From Paenibacillus periandrae (GTDB lineage Bacteria; Bacillota; Bacilli; Paenibacillales; NBRC-103111): a DNA stretch of 64,000 nucleotides. The notes beneath the pieces were generated by a model that saw only the letters and a program-made list of their open reading frames with translations, did not search any database and had not been told where the DNA came from. The stretch is from contig NZ_JAJNMU010000014.1 in assembly GCF_022458865.1 (NCBI RefSeq), forward strand, positions 186,001-250,000. Direction: 5' to 3'. The position numbers were made by a program, and so were the translations under genes. Shown piece after piece: positions 52,899-61,843 of the stretch (position 1 is the stretch's first letter; every line of letters begins with the position of its first letter).

Positions 52899-53216
52899 TT
52901 AAGCTAATTCACCTAACAATATACGTGCACTTGTAGCTGATCGAGACAACACGTTGATATTCAGTTTCGCAGAGAGCGGATTGCCTGATCCATATCCAGT
53001 AACATCAAAATTTATGCTTATTGTAGGGTTAGTGGAGGCTAATGAGTCCAAAGCTATAGAACTGTAGCTCGGATTTGAGGTTTCAAAATTAATATAAACT
53101 CTGGTGGGTGGATCTGCCGCATGAGCAACATTCAACCCCTCTGACACAAAAGGTAGAATTAATTGTGAAGCTAGCAATAACAAGCCGGTTATCCCATAAA
53201 ACTTTCTTCACTTCAT
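52899..53216 (-). pseudogene. Small secreted protein gene with a stop at codon 3
   Basis: A well-placed ribosome binding site (GAGGTGATTTTACCTG) precedes ATG at 53216, but codon 3 is TGA (53208-53210). Beyond it the same frame gives a convincing signal peptide, RKFYGITGLLLLASQLILPF, ending in AHAA, then about 70 residues of an unrecognised secreted domain. A CGA-to-TGA or TGG-to-TGA change would explain this. The next in-frame start (TTG 53183) has no site and would remove the basic part of the signal. It lies 46 bases after the SLH gene. Confidence 0.6.
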
Positions 53217-53262
53217 CAGGTAAAATCACCTCTGTACGATAAGTTTTGATAATGTGATGTAA

Positions 53263-54351
53263 TCATTTTGCAATCACAACAATATCATTACCAAGTCTCA
53301 TTTGCAGGGGTGCTGATTTACCATAGTAATCGAACTGTGCTTGTTTTATTTCTTTCTTAACCGAATAACCAACCCAACCAGTGTAATTTGATTTCTTGCC
53401 AGTATCAACCCCTGCAACCTTGCCAGTTGGGTTTATACTGTCGTTGAAATTCACATCACCATGTGCCACTATAGTATCAGGTTTTACGAAGTCCCTGTAA
53501 TCGTATACCCCGGAATCAGTCCCATCAACAGACATTTCTATCTCAAGAGCAATAACATCATAATTACTTAAATCTACTCTTGGGTTCTTATAGTAACCAT
53601 CAAATAAATACCCATACGGTTGATCGTAGCCTTTGGCGTAGTCCAAGTAAACAACCTTGTTTAGTTTTATGGCCACCCCATTCCCCCACTTGCCAGTAAC
53701 CGGCAAAGCAATCGGTTTGATGTTCCAGTGACGTTCGATATTAGTACCGATGGATTTGATATCTAGCATATCCAAAGAAGCTTCGTCAGCAACCAATGCC
53801 TTACCAGCTCTTTTCGCTAGAATACGCTCAATAACAGTGATAGCCTGCGCTCTAGTAGTAACCCCCATCTCATCAAGCTCTCCACCACCAACGCCATTTA
53901 AAAGACCCGTTTTCACAGCAAACTCCAATGTACCGTCAGACTCTTTATCAACAGCCTTAGATGCAACCATGGCCATTTCAGCTCGGATCATAGGATAACC
54001 CATATCGTCCTCATAGAAATGCTGCGACAGGATGCCTTCTTCCTTCATTGCCCTAACATAAGCTAAATACCACAACGAACCTTGCTCAGGATCGACTTTT
54101 TGCCCCAACGCTGCAGAAACCAACTTAATAAACTCAGCTCTTGTTACTTCCTTATCTGGCTTGAAAGTGCCATCCTCATATCCATCCACATAACCTTTCG
54201 CAACTCCGTCTTTTACAGGAACATTTGCCCAGTGGTCTTTCATATCCATGAACTTGATTTCATTTTTTTCTGAGGCGCCATAAGAAATTCCAGAATTCAA
54301 CAATACCAATGCCGATGCAATAATCAATGACTTTAATTTAATTTTATTCAT
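53263..54351 (-). CDS. S-layer homology (SLH) domain protein
   Basis: A protein of 362 residues with a signal peptide (cleavage near SYGA, about 26) and three SLH repeats: 34-83 (DMKDHWANVPVKDGVAKGYV, FKPDKEVTRAEFIKLV), about 95-135 (diverged, YLAYVRAMKEEGILSQ) and about 147-182. SLH repeats bind pyruvylated secondary wall polymer, so the protein is cell-surface attached. The C-terminal 170 residues are beta-rich and unrecognised. The ATG follows AGGAGGCTACTAAAA. The gene is AT-rich compared with its neighbours and is followed by the broken secreted-protein gene. Confidence 0.88.
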   Translation of the reverse strand: MNKIKLKSLIIASALVLLNSGISYGASEKNEIKFMDMKDHWANVPVKDGVAKGYVDGYEDGTFKPDKEVTRAEFIKLVSAALGQKVDPEQGSLWYLAYVRAMKEEGILSQHFYEDDMGYPMIRAEMAMVASKAVDKESDGTLEFAVKTGLLNGVGGGELDEMGVTTRAQAITVIERILAKRAGKALVADEASLDMLDIKSIGTNIERHWNIKPIALPVTGKWGNGVAIKLNKVVYLDYAKGYDQPYGYLFDGYYKNPRVDLSNYDVIALEIEMSVDGTDSGVYDYRDFVKPDTIVAHGDVNFNDSINPTGKVAGVDTGKKSNYTGWVGYSVKKEIKQAQFDYYGKSAPLQMRLGNDIVVIAK

Positions 54352-54446
54352 TTTTAGTAGCCTCCTATAATGTGTAGCCCTTACATTCCTTCGTCCTACT
54401 CAGGAAATTTCTTGTTCAACAGCCCACGATACGGGCTCGCTGTCTT

Positions 54447-54946
54447 TCAATTGTACCCGCTATCGAATCGATATATTGGCTTCCCAAACTGCTGTGTACT
54501 CACCTGATTCGCAAGCTTCGGGTTTTTCTTCATTTGTGCTAACAATTGATCCTCCGAAGGTGCCATTAGCCAATTCCATGCTCCAACTGCAACCCCAGAT
54601 TGTCGGATCACTATAGTCCACCATCATCGAAATCCATTCCTACAGCCATTTCCAACGTCTTGGACTTCGGGGAGGTTATGCGGCTTGTAGCTCCATCAGA
54701 GCGTTATACCTCGTCTGTAAGGCGTTCACAATCGTGTCCAGTTGTGTCTTGGAGTCCCCTTTGCTAGGTTTCCGCCAGATTGGAATCGGAACGTGCTATC
54801 GATAAATAAATTTTACCTTGATTGTAGAACTACTCTATGTTTCCTTTCGTATCTTGAGCTTGTTTAATTAAAGGCTTCCGATCCACCGTTAGCTTGGTTA
54901 TTTTTACCAGTCCTCCGGTATTCAACTCAGTTCTGTTTACCTGCAT
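54447..54946 (-). pseudogene. Decayed coding remnants upstream of the SLH gene
   Basis: Several protein-like stretches lie on the minus strand in different frames: an ATG frame at 54946-54830 (MQVNRTELNTGGLVKITKLT), then TQLDTIVNALQTRYNALMEL ending at 54676, then GAWNWLMAPSEDQLLAQMKK and KNPKLANQVSTQQFGKPIYR ending at 54447. None is long enough to be a full gene, and stops and frame changes separate them. They look like pieces of one or more lost genes; the family is not recognised. The rest of 54352-55109 shows nothing else that I can support. Confidence 0.4.
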
Positions 54947-55109
54947 CTTAGAAAATAATCTGTTACCATTTCTACATTTTTTTACAAATTCCTTCTTAAT
55001 CTTACATTGTCTATGATCATCATTGAAATAGAATCTTTTCCTTGAGTAGATTGTAAGGACGTGTTCTGCCCCTTAAAGTTGAAATGCTGTTTGCGTTATA
55101 TTAAACAAT

Positions 55110-55138
55110 AAAAAGGAAGGCACAAGGCCTCCCCCTTT
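55110..55138 (-). terminator. Terminator of the iron-siderophore binding protein gene
   Basis: AAAAGGAAGGC / GCCTCCCCCTTT stem with a 4-base loop, followed in the minus direction by TTTTTATTG. It lies about 55 bases downstream of the binding-protein gene. Confidence 0.75.
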
Positions 55139-55192
55139 AAATTTACAAGATCTTCATTAAGCTCTTCTTCTAGTTCTTCAACACTTGTCTCA

Positions 55193-56212
55193 CTATTTCT
55201 TCAAAACGAATTTCTCCAAATCCGATAACATCGCATTGGCCGAAATGATACTGCCGGATGAATTCCAAATATCGTCGTTTACTTTAAACACGTTGCCTTT
55301 TTTGACAACATCCAAATTTTTCCATAATGGATCATTCGTCCATTCCTGCTCAACCGAGCTGGCTTCCTTCTTATCATTATCCCAAGTGTAATAGAACAAA
55401 ATATCGCCTTCCATATCCGGAATCCGTTCCTTGTTGATATCGTCGGCGAATTTATCCTGATTTTGTACAGCCGGGCGTTGGAAGCCAATCTTTTGCATCA
55501 TAAACCCGGCGAACGTATCATTAAAGTAAATCCGTGTCTTACCCGGAATAAAACGGACCAAAGACACTTTCATCTTCAAGCTGTCGCCCGCTTTGGTCTT
55601 GAAGTCTGCAATACGTTGATCCAGCTTGCTAAGCAATTGATCGCCCTGATCCTTTTTGTTCAAGGCTTCGGCATATAATTTAAAATTTTTCTGCCAGTCT
55701 GCATTAATTTTCTCGGAAAATATAGTAGGAGCAATCGCTGACAGTTGAGCGTACACCTTCTCCTGACGAAGCTTGTTACCGATAATCAGATCCGGCTTCA
55801 AGGTTGCGATTACTTCCAGGTTCGGCTGGTTCTCGTCGCCAACAACAGTTACACCCTCTAAATCCTTCTTAATATGATCATAGAAAGGTGTTCCCGACCA
55901 TGATTTGACAGCGCCAACAGGCTTAATGCCTAAAGAAAGCAGTACTTCGGTTCCTTCATTCGTCAGAACGACAATCTTCGTAGGGTTGCCCGTGATCTTG
56001 GTTTCGCCCATCGCATGCTTGACGGTGTACGATTCAGCAGGCTTAGGTGCCGGTGCCGGCGTCGCTGGCTGTGCGGTTCCACCAGTTGAACCTTCTTTGC
56101 TAGCCGTCGGAGTCGTCTGGCCGCAGCCGGATAACACGAGCGCAGCGCTTAGCAGACTGGCTACTAATAATGTCGATGGTTTCTTGAAGCGTTGTAAATT
56201 TGTAAAAAACAA
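55193..56212 (-). CDS. Iron(III)-siderophore ABC transporter binding lipoprotein
   Basis: A protein of about 339 residues with a lipoprotein signal (lipobox LVLSGC, Cys 30) and the FhuD/FepB-type fold: VLTNEGTEVLLSLGIKPVGA, a helix-rich centre (ATLKPDLIIGNKLRQEKVYA), and KKGNVFKVNDDIWNSSGSII near the end. It binds ferric siderophore outside the membrane. The start is TTG 56212, eight bases after AAGGGGAG; the open frame extends upstream into the Fur box and is rejected. No permease genes are adjacent, so it must use a permease encoded elsewhere. Expression should be iron-repressed through the Fur box directly upstream. Confidence 0.9.
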   Translation of the reverse strand: MFFTNLQRFKKPSTLLVASLLSAALVLSGCGQTTPTASKEGSTGGTAQPATPAPAPKPAESYTVKHAMGETKITGNPTKIVVLTNEGTEVLLSLGIKPVGAVKSWSGTPFYDHIKKDLEGVTVVGDENQPNLEVIATLKPDLIIGNKLRQEKVYAQLSAIAPTIFSEKINADWQKNFKLYAEALNKKDQGDQLLSKLDQRIADFKTKAGDSLKMKVSLVRFIPGKTRIYFNDTFAGFMMQKIGFQRPAVQNQDKFADDINKERIPDMEGDILFYYTWDNDKKEASSVEQEWTNDPLWKNLDVVKKGNVFKVNDDIWNSSGSIISANAMLSDLEKFVLKK

Positions 56213-56234
56213 TGAAGCTCTCCCCTTTATTTGT

Positions 56235-56253
56235 GATAATGACAATCATTATC
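56235..56253. promoter_or_regulatory. Fur box
   Basis: GATAATGACAATCATTATC is a near-perfect 19-base Fur operator (GATAATGATAATCATTATC with one substitution at the centre). It lies 23 bases upstream of the start codon of the siderophore binding protein gene. Confidence 0.92.
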
Positions 56254-56401
56254 AATGATACTTGGAATGATGGGGCAAGTCAATATCACGGAATCGTAAA
56301 TCACTTTGAACTGCGTACAACAATTTTCCGTACATTGCACAAAATAAGGATAACTGTTACATTCATAGTAGGTTTCTTCATACAAACAGGAGGCTATTAC
56401 A

Positions 56402-57826
56402 ATGTCACAAGAGCAAGTTCGGATCGAAAAGGATTTCTTGGGTTCACGCGAAGTACCAGCAGATGTCTATTATGGCATCCAAACCTTACGTGCAGTGGAT
56501 AATTTCCCCATAACCGGTTACCGTATTCATGAAGAACTCATTAAAGCTATGGCCATTGTTAAGAAATCCGCCGCGCTTGCCAATGTGGAAATGAGGCAAT
56601 TGAACGCAAGACTTGGCGAGGTCATCGTTAAGGCTGCTGATGAAATCCTGTCAGGACAGTGGCATGATCAATTTATAGTTGACCCCATTCAAGGCGGAGC
56701 AGGGACCTCTATCAATATGAACACCAATGAGGTTATTGCAAATCGTGCATTAGAGCTGCTTGGCGAAACCAAAGGTGATTATTTTAAATTAAGCCCAAAT
56801 ACGCACGTGAACATGGCACAATCCACGAATGATGCTTTTCCCACGGCTATCCATATCGCGGCGCTGTCTTTAATTAATCAATTGTTGACCACGATGGAGC
56901 AATTAAAAGAAACGTTTGAAACCAAAGCCGTAGAATTTGACAGTGTGATCAAAATGGGACGCACGCATCTTCAGGACGCGGTTCCGATTCGTCTCGGTCA
57001 GGAATTTGCTGCTTACAGCAAGGTTCTGGGAAGGGATATTAAACGGATTGGACAAACGAAGGAGCATTTATACGAGGTTAATATGGGAGCAACCGCAGTG
57101 GGGACAGGCCTGAATGCCGATCCACGATATATTACGAGATGCGCCGAGCTGCTGGCCGAAATAAGCGGCTTTCCCTTACAATCAGCTGAGCACTTAATTG
57201 ATGCAACGCAAAATACAGACTCCTATACAGAGGTATCTGCGGCGCTCAAAATTTGCATGATCAACATGTCCAAAATCGCCAATGATCTCCGCCTGATGGC
57301 ATCTGGACCTCGTGCCGGCCTTGGTGAAATATCTCTTCCAGCCCGACAACCAGGCTCCTCCATCATGCCAGGCAAGGTCAATCCTGTTATGTGTGAGGTT
57401 GTGAACCAGGTTGCTTTCCAGGTGATTGGCAATGATCACACGATTTGCCTGGCATCCGAAGCAGGACAATTGGAGCTCAATGTGATGGAGCCGGTGCTTG
57501 TTTTTAACCTGCTGCAATCCTTAAGCATCATGAATCAGGCGCTGAAGGTGTTTAGAACGTATTGCATCGAAGGCATCGAAGCCAACATCGAGATCTGCAA
57601 GCAGTATGTGGAGAAAAGCGTCGGCATTATGACTGCTCTGAATCCGCACCTTGGATATGAGGTTTCAGCACGAATTGCTCGCGAGGCTATCTTAACAGGC
57701 AAATCCGTTCGTGATTTGTGCCTGCTGTATAATGTGCTGTCGGAAGAGGACCTTAATACGATCCTTGATCCTTTTGAAATGACCAATCCGGGAATTGCCG
57801 GGGCTTCCCTGCTCCTGTCGCAATAA
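56402..57826 (+). CDS. aspA: Aspartate ammonia-lyase
   Basis: A protein of 474 residues, the normal length for aspartase. It contains the N-terminal EKDFLGSREVPADVYYGIQT, GTSINMNTNEVIANRA, MAQSTNDAFPTAIH, and the superfamily signature GSSIMPGKVNPVMCE with the mobile catalytic serine loop. It converts L-aspartate to fumarate and ammonia. Fumarase C is the closest alternative, but the overall pattern fits AspA better. The ATG follows AGGAGGCTATTACA. It stands alone between the Fur-controlled gene (divergent) and a terminator. Confidence 0.92.
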   Translation: MSQEQVRIEKDFLGSREVPADVYYGIQTLRAVDNFPITGYRIHEELIKAMAIVKKSAALANVEMRQLNARLGEVIVKAADEILSGQWHDQFIVDPIQGGAGTSINMNTNEVIANRALELLGETKGDYFKLSPNTHVNMAQSTNDAFPTAIHIAALSLINQLLTTMEQLKETFETKAVEFDSVIKMGRTHLQDAVPIRLGQEFAAYSKVLGRDIKRIGQTKEHLYEVNMGATAVGTGLNADPRYITRCAELLAEISGFPLQSAEHLIDATQNTDSYTEVSAALKICMINMSKIANDLRLMASGPRAGLGEISLPARQPGSSIMPGKVNPVMCEVVNQVAFQVIGNDHTICLASEAGQLELNVMEPVLVFNLLQSLSIMNQALKVFRTYCIEGIEANIEICKQYVEKSVGIMTALNPHLGYEVSARIAREAILTGKSVRDLCLLYNVLSEEDLNTILDPFEMTNPGIAGASLLLSQ

Positions 57827-57838
57827 TCCCAGCATACA

Positions 57839-57876
57839 CAAAAAGTGATGGTTTCCGAGCGGAATCATCACTTTTT
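57839..57876. terminator. Terminator of aspA
   Basis: AAAAAGTGATG / CATCACTTTTT stem with a 15-base loop and T-run, 13 bases beyond the aspA stop codon. The symmetric A/T tails would also serve the convergent Dabb gene. Confidence 0.88.
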
Positions 57877-57919
57877 ATTTTGGAAAAGCTATACGTAACG
57901 ACTGTATTTATTCCAATTA

Positions 57920-58222
57920 TTAGGAGATCGGATAATCAATCACAATAACACTTTCAATAATGCCATCCAATAATTGGACGAATTGCTGGTGTACGGGATG
58001 TGGTCCATACTGCTGCAAAGACTGCTTATCTTCAAATGTAACGCGAAGCCCCAGTGTGTAACCACGAATATTATCGGTTTCTTCGGTCACATTCACACCT
58101 GCAGTCATATCAACAACCCCCGGAATTCGGCCTTTAAAGGACAACAGACTCTCCAACAGCTGTTTTTCGTGCTCCGGTTTGTAGTTCTCGTTAAATTTAA
58201 AAGCTACGATATGCTCATACAT
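57920..58222 (-). CDS. Dabb family (stress-responsive alpha-beta barrel) protein
   Basis: A protein of 100 residues beginning MYEHIVAFKFNENYKPEHEK, with FKGRIPGVVDMTAGVNVTEE and a PHPVHQQFV stretch, the pattern of the dimeric alpha-beta barrel (Dabb) family. Members act as small cofactor-free enzymes or ligand binders; the role here is unknown. The ATG at 58222 follows GGAGAGAGTCGTTC; an upstream frame to 58267 lacks a site. It is divergent from an AraC gene about 110 bases away. Confidence 0.85.
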   Translation of the reverse strand: MYEHIVAFKFNENYKPEHEKQLLESLLSFKGRIPGVVDMTAGVNVTEETDNIRGYTLGLRVTFEDKQSLQQYGPHPVHQQFVQLLDGIIESVIVIDYPIS

Positions 58223-58334
58223 GAACGACTCTCTCCTTTTACCCTCATTACGTGACCATAAAATCATACCATAATCCTAAGATTTGTAATAAACTTATCT
58301 TATTATTAAAGTAAATTTCGGAAGGTTCGATGCT

Positions 58335-59192
58335 ATGGATCAGTCCAGCTTCTTTATGATGACAGAAGCCTTTTCCATTGACTACACCGATAGTGGAAAG
58401 GAAAGCCGCAAACCGCTTGAGCACTTTCATGATTCTTATGAGCTCGCTTTTTTCATTCGGGCCGATATCGATATTTTTGTTAAAGATACGAAATATCGCA
58501 TTCAGGATGGAGATCTGCTGCTGATCAATGCTTACGACCTGCATCGAATCTTCTATAATCCGAACCATGAATATACCCGCTATGTGATTCAGTTCAAAAA
58601 AAGCTTTATTTATGAGCTTACCCAAACGCTTAAGCTCGAGCCGTTGATTCATAAGCTCCAGCATAAACAAAATAAAAAAATCAGTCTGACGATCAAACAG
58701 CGAGTCAGATTGGAAGAAATTTTCCGAAATATCGTGAACCTTCGAAAAAAGCTGCAATTTCGCCATGACGACTTTACTCTGGAGCCGGCTTTAAAGCTGC
58801 ACTTGCTTTTACTGCTAATGGAATACGACAAATTAAGCGACTTGCGGCGCAATCTGCGTGAATTGAACCCCACTGAGAATCAAGTGCATGACATCATCCA
58901 GTATATCGACGAGCACTACGATGAGGCTATACAGTTGGATGATCTGACCGCCCAATTTGGAAAAAGCAAATACTATATCAGCCATTTATTCCGCGAAGTG
59001 ACACGGTTTACGTTTGTCGAATATGTGCAGTATCGCAGGGTAATCGAGGCCCAAAAAAAGCTGCTGCAAACCGATAAGTCTATCATAGACATTGGTATGG
59101 AATGCGGTTTTCAAAGCTTGCAGCATTTTTATAGAGTTTTTAAGAAAATATCCAAACAAACACCCGCCGCTTACCGCAAGGAAAATAAATAA
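58335..59192 (+). CDS. AraC-family transcriptional regulator
   Basis: A protein of 285 residues: an N-terminal cupin-like effector domain (EHFHDSYELAFFIRADIDIF, DGDLLLINAYDLH) and a C-terminal double helix-turn-helix (LTAQFGKSKYYISHLFREVT, then IGMECGFQSLQHFYRVFKKI). The ATG follows GGAAGGTTCGATGCT. It is divergent from the Dabb gene and convergent with a PhyH-family gene; it probably regulates one of them. Ligand unknown. Confidence 0.85.
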   Translation: MDQSSFFMMTEAFSIDYTDSGKESRKPLEHFHDSYELAFFIRADIDIFVKDTKYRIQDGDLLLINAYDLHRIFYNPNHEYTRYVIQFKKSFIYELTQTLKLEPLIHKLQHKQNKKISLTIKQRVRLEEIFRNIVNLRKKLQFRHDDFTLEPALKLHLLLLLMEYDKLSDLRRNLRELNPTENQVHDIIQYIDEHYDEAIQLDDLTAQFGKSKYYISHLFREVTRFTFVEYVQYRRVIEAQKKLLQTDKSIIDIGMECGFQSLQHFYRVFKKISKQTPAAYRKENK

Positions 59193-59222
59193 TGAATTTC
59201 GTTATTCAGCTCGCAACGAATC

Positions 59223-59981
59223 TCAGTCCATGACAACGGTAAACTGCTTACCCGTAGCGGAAACCGTATTGGCATCCATATAGCATACACTAAAAGCACG
59301 ACGGGACTGCTCGCTTGAATTTCCTTCAGATCCGTGAACGGTCCAGTTATGAAGGAGTACGGCTTCGCCGGGCTCAAGCTCCAAATGAACAGGCTCCCCA
59401 TTTTCCACCAGCTGGCTAACCTGCTCCGAAGTGATGAAGCCTGAAGGGTTCTCCGGATTGATTAATCGATGCTGGGTTTTGGGGAATATCTTCACACACC
59501 CATTCTCTATGGTTGCCGGGTCCAATGCGGTCCATACCGTAACCAATGGATCACGATCCAGATCGGTCCAACGATCCTGATGATAGGCCAGAACCGAGCC
59601 GTGACGCGCTGGTTTATTCATGAACATAGCACGAAAGCAGGAAATGCGCGTATCCTTTCCATACACCTTATCGCATATTTCGCGAAACAACGGTTTTTGC
59701 AAATAGGTTAAGAACATTGAATCGAACTCCAGATTTTCTATCTTCCGATAGTTCAATGTGGAGCCTTTAAAGCCGAGTGTCTGACTGGATTGCTCATGTC
59801 CCTCACCGGCCTCACGCTGCATCATCAAACGATCGTAATCGCAGCCAGCTTTGCCCAGCATAATATAATCGATCTGCTGAGAAAGCGCGGCCAGCTCAAG
59901 CTCCGTAAGCACTTTGCCCAATTTAAGATACCCCTGCTCTTCGTACGTTTGCCATTGTTCATCAGTCAATATCTTATCCAT
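59223..59981 (-). CDS. Phytanoyl-CoA dioxygenase (PhyH) family protein
   Basis: A protein of 252 residues with the iron/2-oxoglutarate dioxygenase pattern: YEEQGYLKLGKVL, the iron ligands in LAYHQDRW, GCVKIFPKTQHRL, and the distal His in LLHNWTVHGSEGN. It differs clearly from the PhyH protein at 51621-52472, so it is not a recent duplicate. The start ATG at 59981 lies at good distance from AAAGGAG; ATG 59990 is too close. Likely a small-molecule hydroxylase; substrate unknown. Confidence 0.85.
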   Translation of the reverse strand: MDKILTDEQWQTYEEQGYLKLGKVLTELELAALSQQIDYIMLGKAGCDYDRLMMQREAGEGHEQSSQTLGFKGSTLNYRKIENLEFDSMFLTYLQKPLFREICDKVYGKDTRISCFRAMFMNKPARHGSVLAYHQDRWTDLDRDPLVTVWTALDPATIENGCVKIFPKTQHRLINPENPSGFITSEQVSQLVENGEPVHLELEPGEAVLLHNWTVHGSEGNSSEQSRRAFSVCYMDANTVSATGKQFTVVMD

Positions 59982-60147
59982 ATTTTCCATTCTCCTTTGA
60001 CAATAAGTTAGTCCTGCTTGAATACCTCTTATTGTAAAGGTCCTTGCATCAACTATCTTCGCCAATCTTGTTCGCCGTGCGGAATTAACTTATCTTGTTG
60101 TCATCAGACTAACAGGACCAAGAAACATGGGAAACTGAAGATAGCAG

Positions 60148-60765
60148 CTATGCTCTGCGATGTCTTCTTTTGATTGATAATACGATTAACGCCATCATAA
60201 CAATACCGCCAACAAAGCCGCCTAGATGGGCATAGATATCGATGTTGGGAACGAACAACGAGTACGCGAACCCAATCCCTACAATAACGAGAAGCGTCTG
60301 TTTGGTCTGGTAATCGATAATGTCCTTTCGAAATATCGCCAAAAATAAAAACGCAGCATAGATCCCGTATATCGCTCCCGATGCGCCTGCCGAGACAAAA
60401 TAATCCTTGTGCAGCCACATACTGAATATATTTCCTGTAATGCCACATACGATATAGGTCAGCAGGTATCTCCACTTACCGAGCATAAGCTCCAGCGGCG
60501 CTGCAAACACATACAGAGCAAAGCTGTTAAAGAACAGATGCGAAAATCCGATATGAATAAACATCGCAGCTGCGTAACGCCAAGCCTCCGCTTTCATATT
60601 CGGCAAATCAAATATGGCACCAAATTGCAGCAGGGTTACGTTCGGGTTCTGGGATAAGCTGAATAGTTCCATAACTCCCCACACCACGATATTCACAAGA
60701 ATCAATAGAGCTGTGATCGGATACAGGCTGATATATTCCTTTAAACTTTCTCTTCGTGCGAACAT
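60148..60765 (-). CDS. Rhomboid family intramembrane serine protease
   Basis: A protein of 205 residues with six membrane segments. The active site is readable: the catalytic Ser in SAGASGAIYG (GxSG) and the His in HLGGFVGG, with a FSHLFFNSFALYVF segment holding the conserved His and Asn. It cleaves membrane proteins within the bilayer. The ATG at 60765 follows GAGGAAGTGAGTCC. It lies 23 bases after the radical SAM gene and is probably co-transcribed with it. Confidence 0.9.
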   Translation of the reverse strand: MFARRESLKEYISLYPITALLILVNIVVWGVMELFSLSQNPNVTLLQFGAIFDLPNMKAEAWRYAAAMFIHIGFSHLFFNSFALYVFAAPLELMLGKWRYLLTYIVCGITGNIFSMWLHKDYFVSAGASGAIYGIYAAFLFLAIFRKDIIDYQTKQTLLVIVGIGFAYSLFVPNIDIYAHLGGFVGGIVMMALIVLSIKRRHRRA

Positions 60766-60788
60766 GGACTCACTTCCTCTCGCTTTTG

Positions 60789-61667
60789 CTACATGCTGAA
60801 TCTTTGTCGGTAACCGCACTTTCTGCACAACTCTTCCACGACTTCTCTTCGGGAAAAACCGTTATACAAATTGTTGGCACGTTCTCCCTCTACAATTTCG
60901 GAGAAGGGGGTTTGATTAATGTTGCCCAAATTGATAACACCTTCTCCGTCGAGACAGCAAGGCACCACCGTACCATCTACCAGAATCGCAGCCTGATTGC
61001 GCAGCGCATGACAAAAGCCCTTGCCTTCATCCTCAGCTTCCTTTAAATCCGGCCACTGAAACTCATGATCCTGATTCAAATAAATTTGCTTTGCAATTTT
61101 CAATCCGCTGCCGCGCACAAACTTCTCTTCAATTTTGAAGTCCAGATCGAACGCTTTCTCAATCATTTCAAGAATTTCGCGATTTCGGCTTCTTTCAAGG
61201 TTGGTGGTATTGTCCGTATCCAAATTCCACAGCCTCAGCGAAACCAATAAAGGGGTCGTAGCGACCGCTTCCTTCACGAAATCCAAAATATTCATAATAT
61301 AGGCTTCCTTATTTGTCGAGCCTTCATGCCCGTCAAAGCTGTGTAATGAAAAATTCATCTGTCTAAGCGCAGGCTTAGGCAAAATTTTATGCTTATTTTT
61401 GGTGATCAAGGTGCCATTGGTCGTAATATTGACCTTGAAGCCTCGCTCATGGCTCAGATCCAGCAGTTCATCGATCTTGGGATGAAGCAAAGGCTCGCCC
61501 TTAACATGAAAATAAATATAATCCGTGTGCGGCTTAATTTCATCAAGAATTTTGGTGAACGCATCTATTTTTATAAAGTTCGATTGTCGCTTGGTTTGCG
61601 GGCAAAAGGTACAAGCCAAGTTGCACACGCTCGTAATTTCGATATAAGTCTTTTTAAATTTCTTCAT
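60789..61667 (-). CDS. Radical SAM/SPASM domain protein
   Basis: A protein of 292 residues. The radical SAM iron-sulfur motif is CNLACTFC (Cys 15, 19, 22; CxxxCxxC). A C-terminal SPASM-like region has further cysteines in GTVVPCCLDGEGVINLGNI and EELCRKCGY. Such proteins use SAM radicals to modify peptides or other substrates. No precursor peptide gene is recognised nearby; the neighbour is a rhomboid protease. The ATG follows GGAGTGATAGCAG. Confidence 0.88.
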   Translation of the reverse strand: MKKFKKTYIEITSVCNLACTFCPQTKRQSNFIKIDAFTKILDEIKPHTDYIYFHVKGEPLLHPKIDELLDLSHERGFKVNITTNGTLITKNKHKILPKPALRQMNFSLHSFDGHEGSTNKEAYIMNILDFVKEAVATTPLLVSLRLWNLDTDNTTNLERSRNREILEMIEKAFDLDFKIEEKFVRGSGLKIAKQIYLNQDHEFQWPDLKEAEDEGKGFCHALRNQAAILVDGTVVPCCLDGEGVINLGNINQTPFSEIVEGERANNLYNGFSRREVVEELCRKCGYRQRFSM

Positions 61668-61843
61668 CTGCTATCACTCCATTTCTATTAAATCCTTTGT
61701 TCACATTGGCATACCAAAAAGCCTGCAATGAGTCACAAGTATGCTCATGCAGACTTTCCATCATTTTAAATATAGCACAGGATGGGGCCGGATGACAGTC
61801 TATGTCAATAGTCTCCTCGTATATTTGAAGTCTATCAGATCCG

